6,409 bases of DNA from JBBRMG01 sp038230955 (GTDB lineage: Bacteria; Patescibacteriota; Doudnabacteria; UBA920), in the NCBI GenBank assembly GCA_038230955.1, contig JBBRMG010000035.1, forward strand, positions 1 through 6,409, in the 5' to 3' direction. This document shows positions 1-5,311 of this stretch, in pieces; position 1 is the stretch's first letter; every line of letters starts with the position of its first letter. The notes under the pieces were generated by a model. That model did not search any database. It was not told the DNA's origin and was given only the letters and a program-made list of their open reading frames with translations. Position numbers and translations under genes: made by a program.

Positions 1-141
1 GATTTACTACTACAACTACAAACGCATACACAGCAAATTAAAAATGCCGCCTCATGCTTACGCTCAAGCGGTATACAAAACAACTAATTTAATACCCATT
101 AGAAGTTAGGACTGACATTACAAGAAAACGGGTACCTTCCA
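1..141. other. Upstream flank without a supportable gene
   Basis: I cannot assign a gene here. The frame of the downstream recombinase piece is broken by TAA at 85-87 and TAG at 100-102. The same frame is open from the window edge to 87, so 28 codons could be the tail of a gene starting outside. The second forward frame is open from 2 to 106 but shows none of the cysteines expected of a recombinase zinc ribbon. A minus-strand imperfect hairpin at about 46-72, followed by a short T-run, resembles a weak terminator but has mismatches. The stretch is most simply decayed flank of the recombinase. Confidence 0.4.
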
Positions 142-500
142 CTTCTTGAAATGCGCTTGAGGAATGAGCTTACAGAAGAAGAATACATGGCCAAAAAAAG
201 TTCATTAATACTAGAGAAAGAAAAACTTAAAAGATTATTAGAAGATACCGACACAAGACAAAATAAATGGTTAGAGTTGTCAGAGAAGACGTTTAATTTT
301 GCACACTATGCACGTTACTGGTTCAATGAAGGTGACATAAAACAAAAACGGGCAATCCTCTCTACACTTGGTCAGAACCTAATACTAAAAGATAAAAAAC
401 TTAACATAAGCTTACCTAAACCATTTTCAATGATTCAAAAAGCGTTACTTGAAATTCCTAATGAAGCTGTTATGTTAGAACCTAATAAAACAGCCTTAGA

Positions 501-533
501 TAAAAGAAAAAACACCAGTTTAAATACTGATGT
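501..533 (-). terminator. Intrinsic terminator of the tRNA-Asn gene
   Basis: Read on the minus strand, 533-526 (ACATCAGT) pairs over 8 bp, with one G-U, with 519-512 (ACTGGTGT) around a 6-nt loop. A T-rich run (TTTTT C TTTT) follows at 511-502. It begins 8 nt past the encoded CCA end of the tRNA, where a terminator is expected. It lies antisense within the recombinase remnant, so the same bases are coding-derived on the other strand. The stem is AT-rich and of moderate stability. Confidence 0.6.
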
Positions 534-540
534 TGTTTCT

Positions 541-581
541 TGGCTCGGGAGCTGGGATTCGAACCCAGGACCGATCGGTTA
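541..581. other. Candidate attachment site at the tRNA-Asn 3' end
   Basis: The recombinase remnant runs from the left directly into the tRNA 3' exon and takes its last codons and its stop from the tRNA and intron. A recombinase abutting a tRNA 3' end is the arrangement expected when an element has integrated there and the junction has restored the tRNA. The core would lie within the T arm and acceptor region. The second copy is not in the window, so the core limits cannot be set. Confidence 0.35.
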
Positions 582-849
582 CACATTATCCTAATGTTTC
601 CAAAAGGGGTGGACTATATCATCATCCAAATTTTTGGATGTAAGGCGCTTCCCGCGACCTACGTAAAGCGTAGAGTCGAAGTACTCCCACAAGGGGATAG
701 TCTCTGAACCTTCCCTAAACTTTTTAGGGCTTGGCTGCTGATTACCATACGTTGCCGCCTAGGCTTCCAGCAATTCACCTTATTTGCAATCTTGATTACT
801 CAAGAAGGCTGCGTATTTTGAACCGGCACTTGCCGGGGAATCGTGCTTC
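582..849 (-). ncRNA. Group I self-splicing intron in the tRNA-Asn anticodon
   Basis: The intron is 268 nt, starts at 849 after exon base U35 and ends with the terminal G at 582. P1: exon GGCTGT pairs with the internal guide GCAGCC (812-807), leaving the expected U-G wobble at the 5' splice site. P2 is a hairpin at 791-804. P3 pairs AAGGTG (781-776) with CGCCTT (647-642). The conserved core strings appear in order: P at 775-762 (AATTGCTGGAAGCC), Q at 743-733 (AATCAGCAGCC), R at 710-698 (GGTTCAGAGACTA) and S at 620-611 (GATATAGTCC). GACTA in R pairs with TAGTC in S to form P7. P6a is at 713-729, P8 at 623-640 and P9 at 583-597. Two extra hairpins (685-697 and 659-673) lie between R and the 3' strand of P3, in the position of P7.1/P7.2, which suggests a subgroup IA-like fold. 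There is no homing-endonuclease ORF. Structure was paired by hand; splicing is inferred. Confidence 0.9.
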
Positions 850-921
850 ACAGCCGATTGCTCTACCGCTGAGCTACTCCCGAATATATTACGCCGATCA
901 GAAATATGACCGACTTTTGAT

Positions 922-950
922 AGTGTAACAAAATAAGGCGATTTTTTCAA
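922..950 (-). promoter_or_regulatory. Sigma70-type promoter for tRNA-Asn
   Basis: On the minus strand TTGAAA (950-945) and TACACT (927-922) are separated by exactly 17 bp. This would start transcription near 915, about 30 nt before the tRNA 5' end at 883. The match is 5 of 6 bases at the -35 element (TTGACA) and 4 of 6 at the -10 (TATAAT). Confidence 0.55.
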
Positions 951-958
951 TACCAAAT

Positions 959-987
959 CTGCCAAAATTCCCAAAAAATGGTATAAT
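959..987 (+). promoter_or_regulatory. Extended -10 promoter of the minor pilin operon
   Basis: TATAAT at 982-987 is a perfect -10 and is preceded by TG plus one base (979-981), giving an extended -10. A weak -35, CTGCCA at 959-964, sits 17 bp upstream. Initiation near 994 would give a leader of about 60 nt before the GTG start at 1053. The promoter is divergent from the tRNA promoter, with 8 bp between the two -35 elements. No other candidate precedes the five rightward genes. Confidence 0.65.
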
Positions 988-1055
988 AAATACACAGATA
1001 TTCGATTAAAAGCATTCCGAGTCTAACTCTAGAAACCAAAATTCCCCAAAAAGTG
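962..1055 (+). repeat. Imperfect direct repeat across promoter and start codon
   Basis: CCAAAATTCCCAAAAAATG at 962-980 recurs as CCAAAATTCCCCAAAAAGTG at 1036-1055, differing by one inserted C and one substitution. Copies start 74 nt apart. The first fills the spacer between the -35 and -10 of the rightward promoter. The second ends on the GTG start codon. The bases are AT-rich, so chance is possible, but the position would suit an operator or a translational control site. Confidence 0.45.
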
Positions 1056-2861
1056 TTATCAAAAATAACTAAAATTTTCCGCGGCCCAAACCGCCAAATC
1101 GGCTTCACTCTTATGGAAGTCATTGTTGGTGTCGCCATTTTTTCAATATTGCTGACAGGTGTAATTGGAGCATATGGCTCTTTGGCCAAGTCAGTGCGGT
1201 TGGCTCGGGAAAAAGTGGTAATTGCTAGTTTGTCCAACGACTACATGGAGATTGTGCGCAACTTACCGTACAGCCAAATTGGTACTTTAAACGGTAATCC
1301 ATCGGGACCGCTTCCTGATTGTGCCAACAGTTGTGCCAACGCAAAAACAGCCACCATCGAAGGGAAGACCTATCAGATTTATTACGAGGTGACCTATGTT
1401 CACGATCCGGCCGATAATGTGGTAGGCAATCCGACTTACAAACAAGTAAAAATGTTTATTAAAAATACGGCTACCGGGCAGACTACCAATTTTGTTACCA
1501 CGGTATCGCCGAAAGGTTTAATAACTAACCCTAATACTGGTGCTATCACAATTCAAGTTATTGATGCCACCGGTAACCCCGTGCCCAATGTCGACATTAG
1601 TATTGCAAACCTAGCGTTAAATCCTAATATTCTTCTTAGTCGATCCAGCGATTCGGGTGGGTTATGGACAGAAGTCGGTTTGCCGGCCAGCGTCAACGGA
1701 TATCACATAGTAGTATCTAAAACCGGTTATACATCTGACCAAACCTATCCCATTACGGGGTCTAACCCTAATCCGGTGCGTCCAGATGCTACCGTAAAAA
1801 ATGGCCAAATCACTCAGATTACTTTTACCATTGATAGGCCAAGCACCTTGCTTATCAAGACATTAGATCAGACATGTCAACCGTTGAATGGGGTTAATGT
1901 AAATGTGGCTGGTCAAAAATTAATTGGCACAAACCCCAACATTCTGAAATTCAATCAGAGTTTTTCATCCTCGGCCGGATTAATTTCTATCAATCCAATT
2001 GAATGGGACGTATATACTCCAACGTTGCTGACTGGGCAAAGTGTTATGGTCTATGGCACTTCACCGATTCAACAAATTACGGTTCTGCCCGGCACAACCC
2101 AAACGTTTACGCTCATTCTTGGTCCGGCTTCTACTAATAGTTTACTTGTTATTGTGAAAGATGCCGCAACGGGGGTAGCTTTAGAGGGGGCGACTGTGAA
2201 CTTGCATAAAGGTGGGTCAGTACCGCAAGATGATTATGCTACTACGGGTGGTAGTGTGTGGAGCCAAAGTTCATGGACGGGTGGTTCTGGACAAGGTAAC
2301 TGGAGTTCAGTTTCCAGATACTACACAGATGACGGTAATATTGATATTAACTCAGCTCCTACGGGTGTGCGTTTGAAAAAAACCTCCGGTCAATACGCTT
2401 TGTCCGGCACGCTAGAGTCATCTTCTTATGACACCGGTTCAGCCACAAACTTCACCACTTTAACTTGGCAACCAACTAGCCAGTCGGCCGGGGCAACACT
2501 AAATTTTCAAATTGCTTCTAATAGCGATAACTCAACCTGGAACTATAAAGGGCCGGATGGCACTGCCGCCACTTATTATACTGTGTCGGGCACTACCATA
2601 AATTCTGTTCATGACAACGATCGCTACGTTCGCTACAAAGCTTTTCTTTCCACCACAGATACTAATAAGACTCCTGTTCTGACTAGCACTGCTATCAATT
2701 ATGTTTCCGGCTGTTACACTCCCGGACAAGCGATGTTCCCTAGTTTGACAGCTGGTAATAACTACACCTTAACCACCTCTCTTACTGGTTACCAGACGAG
2801 CATTATTTCGTCATTGAATGTGAATGGCAATCAAGTGCTGGAAGTATTAATGTCACCTTAA
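1053..2861 (+). CDS. PilV/GspI-like minor pilin with multidomain passenger
   Basis: This 602-residue protein has a class III prepilin leader. G17 precedes F18-T-L-M-E22, so Glu22 is the conserved Glu at mature position 5, followed by a hydrophobic helix (about 23-45). The segment to about 75 (SNDYMEIVRNLPYSQIG) resembles PilV/GspI. C90 and C94 form a close cysteine pair. The passenger contains three carboxypeptidase-regulatory-like beta-sandwich modules starting near 164 (ITIQVIDATGNPVPNV), 265 (TLLIKTLDQTCQPLNGVNV) and 363 (SLLVIVKDAATGVALEGATV). The third seems interrupted: a jelly-roll-like segment of about 405-550, ending RYVRYKAFLSTTDTNKTPVL, precedes the module's closing strands GQAMFPSLTAGNNYTLTT. 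Such domains suit binding or spacing outside the cell. The start is GTG at 1053: it is the only start codon after the in-frame stop at 987-989 that keeps the leader, and no Shine-Dalgarno motif is seen. TAATG overlaps the next gene. Adhesion is inferred; the pilin assignment is firm. Confidence 0.82.
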   Translation: MLSKITKIFRGPNRQIGFTLMEVIVGVAIFSILLTGVIGAYGSLAKSVRLAREKVVIASLSNDYMEIVRNLPYSQIGTLNGNPSGPLPDCANSCANAKTATIEGKTYQIYYEVTYVHDPADNVVGNPTYKQVKMFIKNTATGQTTNFVTTVSPKGLITNPNTGAITIQVIDATGNPVPNVDISIANLALNPNILLSRSSDSGGLWTEVGLPASVNGYHIVVSKTGYTSDQTYPITGSNPNPVRPDATVKNGQITQITFTIDRPSTLLIKTLDQTCQPLNGVNVNVAGQKLIGTNPNILKFNQSFSSSAGLISINPIEWDVYTPTLLTGQSVMVYGTSPIQQITVLPGTTQTFTLILGPASTNSLLVIVKDAATGVALEGATVNLHKGGSVPQDDYATTGGSVWSQSSWTGGSGQGNWSSVSRYYTDDGNIDINSAPTGVRLKKTSGQYALSGTLESSSYDTGSATNFTTLTWQPTSQSAGATLNFQIASNSDNSTWNYKGPDGTAATYYTVSGTTINSVHDNDRYVRYKAFLSTTDTNKTPVLTSTAINYVSGCYTPGQAMFPSLTAGNNYTLTTSLTGYQTSIISSLNVNGNQVLEVLMSP

Positions 2862-3475
2862 TGAATCAACGCGGATTTACATTAATTGAATTGTTGGTAT
2901 CGCTGGCGATTTTTACTGTTCTCAGCTTGGGCGTAATTGGGTTAGTCGCCTTTATTTTTACTGGATCAAATCAGCAAGCTAATTTAATTACTGACACAGA
3001 CCAAGGTCGGCGCATTGCTTTCTCTATTACAACTGAACTGCGCAATGCTGTGGCCTCGCAAAACGGTTCATATCCTATTAACACAGCGGGTGACCAACAA
3101 TTAATTTTTTTCAGTAACGTCGACAACGATAGTCAAATTGAACGGGTTCGGTATTATCTACAAAGTGGAAAAATGTACCGAGGGGTGATAGATCCTACAG
3201 GCAGTCCGCCGGTTTATGTTGTGGGTAATGAAGTCAGCAAAGCGATCCAAAACGATGTGGCTAACGGTGGTGCTACCCCCTTGTTCTATTATTATACTGA
3301 CACTTATAATGGCACTACTAACACACCGCTAACTCAGCCCATTAATGTGACTAATGTCAGATTTATCAAATTAAATTTGCAGATTTTTAATAAGGCCGGA
3401 GTAAAAAATACCAGTTTTTATACGGTCACTTCAGGGGCTGCTATCCGCAATTTAAAAACCAATTTAGCTAATTAG
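2861..3475 (+). CDS. PilW/GspJ-like minor pilin
   Basis: This 204-residue prepilin has a very short leader, MNQRG, cleaved before F6-T-L-I-E10. Glu10 is the conserved Glu5 of the mature pilin. A hydrophobic helix spans about 11-35. After it, DQGRRIAFSITTELRNAV (48-64) matches the helix-to-globular junction of PilW/GspJ proteins, and the segment RVRYYLQSGKMYRGV (95-109) has the strand pattern of the same family. The length is usual for GspJ-type minor pilins (about 200). It is inserted in the inner membrane, processed by a prepilin peptidase not encoded here, and assembled with the flanking minor pilins, most likely at the pilus tip. The ATG shares its first A with the preceding TAA stop and has no Shine-Dalgarno motif, so translation probably depends on termination of the upstream gene. 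Confidence 0.82.
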   Translation: MNQRGFTLIELLVSLAIFTVLSLGVIGLVAFIFTGSNQQANLITDTDQGRRIAFSITTELRNAVASQNGSYPINTAGDQQLIFFSNVDNDSQIERVRYYLQSGKMYRGVIDPTGSPPVYVVGNEVSKAIQNDVANGGATPLFYYYTDTYNGTTNTPLTQPINVTNVRFIKLNLQIFNKAGVKNTSFYTVTSGAAIRNLKTNLAN

Positions 3476-3476
3476 C

Positions 3477-4919
3477 ATGAATTCACTGTTTTCAAAATAT
3501 TTTTTGCCCAAAGACGAACAAGGTAGCATTCTTGTGTTCGAGATTGTTGTAATTTTTATTTTTTCCGTAATGATGCTAGCCGTGCTTGGCACTGCTGTGT
3601 CCCAATTCCGCGTAACCCGCAGTACGGTGAATCGCGAACAAGCTTTTTCTATTGCTGAAGCGGGAATTAACTATTACCAGTGGCACTTGGCAAAATTTCC
3701 CAGCGACTATCAGAATGGAACCGGTGCCGCCCCGACCTCACAAGCTGGTTTTGCTAACCCTTGTTATCCTCAGGATTATACGGACGAAGATGCTAACCAA
3801 ATTATTGGAAAGTTTTGCTTGGAAATTACCGCACCGCCTAGTGGTTCCACGGTTGTGATCATTAAATCTACTGCGTACGCTACAGCTAATCCAAAAGTGC
3901 AACGCACTATCGTGAGCCGTTATGGGGTACCATCCTTAGCCAAATACGGATTTCTCACTAATAGTGATACCTGGATTGGCAATAGTGAATCTGTGAGTGG
4001 GTTGATGCATTCCAATGGCGGTATACGTTTTGATGGCACGGGCAACGCGCCTATTACTTCCGCGAAGGCTACTTACACTTGTACTGCTACTTTTGGCTGT
4101 AGCCCTTCACAGACGAAGAACGGGGTGTGGGGAAGTGCTGCCCAAAGTACCAAAGATTTTTGGGACTATCCCGTTCCTAATGTGGATTTTGCATCTGTAA
4201 CGTCTAGTTTCTCTACTATAAAGAGCAGTTCGCAGTCCGGAGGCATATATTTGCCGCCTTCTAATGCCCAAGGGTACTCTTTAGTGTTCAGTGTCACTGG
4301 CGGGGGTGTGGGACAGGTTAGTGTGTACAAAGTGACATCGTTGCGGTCGCATCAAAGTGGAACGGATGTCAATGGCAATACGCATAATGAATATTTAGAC
4401 TATAATGCACGCACATTGCAATCCACCCAAAATTTGCCGAGCAACGGGCTGATTTATGTGGAAGATAAAACATGGGTGGAAGGGACGGTCAAAGGACGAG
4501 CATTGGTGGCGGCCGCTCAATTACCATATAACGCTAACACAGCACCCGACATTATCATTCCTAATAATATTACATACGCCGCCAAAGACGGTACGAATGT
4601 TCTCGGTTTGATTGCTCAGAGGAACATCCTGGTGAGTTATTATGCTCCTAATACTTTGGAAATCGATGCTGCGCTGTTCGCTCAAAACGGTAGTTGCCAA
4701 TTTTATTACTATTCGGGTAATGTCAAAAGTACTATTACTGTGTATGGTACAATCGGCAGTTATGGAGTGTGGACCTGGACCTGGGTTAGTGGTAATAGCG
4801 TTGTGTCTGGCTACCAGAATACGGTCACTACCTACGATGGCAACTTGTTGTATAGTCCGCCTCCCAGTTTTCCATTGACCACGGACGGTTATCAACAAAT
4901 TAGTTGGAGTAGTAATTAA
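3477..4919 (+). CDS. PilX/GspK-like minor pilin with beta-rich passenger
   Basis: The 480-residue protein begins with a charged leader ending EQG16, then S17-I-L-V-F-E22 and a hydrophobic helix to about 43. The stretch REQAFSIAEAGINYYQWHL (53-71) is the signature of the PilX N-terminal region. Glu22 falls at mature position 6, while position 5 is Phe; GspK-type tip proteins also lack Glu5. From about 157 (YGFLTNSDTWIGNSESVSGL) the passenger has the G/N-rich, short-strand pattern of a beta-helix. A second conserved-looking part runs from GLIYVEDKTWVEGTVKGRAL (324-343) through VLGLIAQRNILVSYYAPNTL to a C-terminal PPPSFPL. This part is familiar from other bacterial PilX-like proteins, but I cannot name its domain with certainty. 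Cysteine pairs C96/C114 and C202/C208 could form disulfides. One base separates it from the preceding stop. Its expected role is the large tip subunit with the I-like and J-like proteins. Confidence 0.78.
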   Translation: MNSLFSKYFLPKDEQGSILVFEIVVIFIFSVMMLAVLGTAVSQFRVTRSTVNREQAFSIAEAGINYYQWHLAKFPSDYQNGTGAAPTSQAGFANPCYPQDYTDEDANQIIGKFCLEITAPPSGSTVVIIKSTAYATANPKVQRTIVSRYGVPSLAKYGFLTNSDTWIGNSESVSGLMHSNGGIRFDGTGNAPITSAKATYTCTATFGCSPSQTKNGVWGSAAQSTKDFWDYPVPNVDFASVTSSFSTIKSSSQSGGIYLPPSNAQGYSLVFSVTGGGVGQVSVYKVTSLRSHQSGTDVNGNTHNEYLDYNARTLQSTQNLPSNGLIYVEDKTWVEGTVKGRALVAAAQLPYNANTAPDIIIPNNITYAAKDGTNVLGLIAQRNILVSYYAPNTLEIDAALFAQNGSCQFYYYSGNVKSTITVYGTIGSYGVWTWTWVSGNSVVSGYQNTVTTYDGNLLYSPPPSFPLTTDGYQQISWSSN

Positions 4920-4930
4920 TAATATTAGTA

Positions 4931-5311
4931 ATGAAATTCTTGACAAAGACTCCTTTGAATACTGCTCAGGCTGCATCTCCTGTGAAGGGTAGTGTGCCGG
5001 TGGTGCAACCATTGCAACCTGCACCGGTGGGTGTTGAACCTAACATTTCCCATAATGTAAATAGCGTCACTAACGCAGGAGTTTTACCAGAAGGTACGGC
5101 TGTGCCTCAAGTAGACCAGTCTGGTGATGCGACTTTGGTTAGCTCAAATGGAGCCGGAGTTTCCAGCTCTGTAAATTCTGGCAAAACTGGCTTTTCGTAT
5201 ACGTTGCTGATTATTGTTGGCATTCTGATTATTGCAGGGGCGTTATTCGTTTGGTATCGCCAAAGGCGGGATGATGCCATACGTGTCAAACCAAATCGGG
5301 ATTCTCTATGA
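4931..5311 (+). CDS. Small single-pass membrane protein, function unknown
   Basis: I do not recognise this 126-residue protein. Residues 1-86 are low-complexity and rich in Pro, Val, Ser, Asn and Gly, with no cysteine and no N-terminal signal peptide. A clear membrane segment at about 88-109 contains YTLLIIVGILIIAGALFVWY. It is followed by a basic tail, RQRRDDAIRVKPNRDSL. The positive-inside rule places the tail in the cytoplasm and the disordered N-terminal part outside, although a tail-anchored topology with both ends inside cannot be excluded. It starts 11 nt after the PilX-like gene and overlaps the next gene by 4 nt (ATGA), so it is certainly in the operon; a role in pilus anchoring or biogenesis is only suggested by position. 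The TGA stop is directly followed in frame by TAA, a tandem stop. Confidence 0.7.
   Translation: MKFLTKTPLNTAQAASPVKGSVPVVQPLQPAPVGVEPNISHNVNSVTNAGVLPEGTAVPQVDQSGDATLVSSNGAGVSSSVNSGKTGFSYTLLIIVGILIIAGALFVWYRQRRDDAIRVKPNRDSL

Larger units (their letters stand above)
142..594 (+). pseudogene. Serine site-specific recombinase, C-terminal remnant
   Basis: This is the C-terminal part of a large serine recombinase of the type frequent in Patescibacteria. The recognisable stretch begins at LLEMRLRNEL (142 onward) and runs through a lysine/glutamate-rich coiled-coil segment, the motif WLELSEKTFNFAHYARYWF and then RAILSTLGQNLILKDKKL. Full-length relatives are about 500 residues and carry an N-terminal resolvase catalytic domain with the active-site serine, a recombinase domain and a zinc ribbon. 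None of these is visible here. An in-frame ATG at 151 could start a 147-residue product, but stops at 85-87 and 100-102 close the frame upstream, so it probably cannot recombine DNA. The last 17 or so codons (from 541) lie inside the 3' end of the opposite-strand tRNA-Asn gene and its intron, so the protein's C-terminus is encoded by the target tRNA. Family assignment is by recognition of the sequence; decay is inferred. Confidence 0.75.
541..883 (-). tRNA. tRNA-Asn(GUU), split by a group I intron, CCA encoded
   Basis: The exons are 883-850 (5') and 581-541 (3'). The acceptor stem TCGGGAG (883-877) pairs with CTCCCGA (551-545). The D stem GCTC/GAGC encloses loop AGCGGTA, and the T arm is CTGGG-TTCGAAT-CCCAG. 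The discriminator is G at 544 and CCA is encoded at 543-541. The anticodon stem ATCGG (858-854) pairs with CCGAT (578-574). Joining the exons gives the loop CTGTTAA, hence anticodon GUU. G34, U35, U36 and discriminator G73 are the known bacterial AsnRS identity set, and the U1-A72 pair also matches E. coli tRNA-Asn. The spliced product is 75 nt including CCA. The gene is interrupted after anticodon base 35, so unspliced RNA cannot decode. The 3' end abuts the recombinase remnant, and a promoter lies at 922-950. Confidence 0.93.

Noticed and set aside
37..72. Minus-strand hairpin with T-run as a second terminator
   Set aside because: The stem is only about 6 bp before mismatches and the T-run is short and offset. 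It is too weak to call.
582..849. Intron-encoded homing endonuclease
   Set aside because: No frame of useful length with LAGLIDADG or GIY-YIG-like motifs lies in the 268 nt, which are fully used by intron helices.
843..883. A tRNA-His reading, because GTG follows CT in the 5' exon
   Set aside because: Without splicing no downstream strand pairs with ATCGG at the right distance. The G73/U1-A72 features and the perfect CCGAT partner in the 3' exon support Asn after intron removal.
731..995. Open frames on both strands over the tRNA and intron (731-928 plus, 780-995 minus)
   Set aside because: They overlap the tRNA exons and the structured intron core, show no protein family signature, and are explained by the RNA gene.
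947..1237. Minus-strand frame of 96 codons over the divergent promoters and pilin start
   Set aside because: It runs antisense to the prepilin leader and through both promoters, and has no recognisable sequence.
4521..5024. Minus-strand frame of 167 codons
   Set aside because: It is antisense to the PilX-like gene and its junction with the next gene. The product has no family features, and the plus-strand frames are clearly coding.
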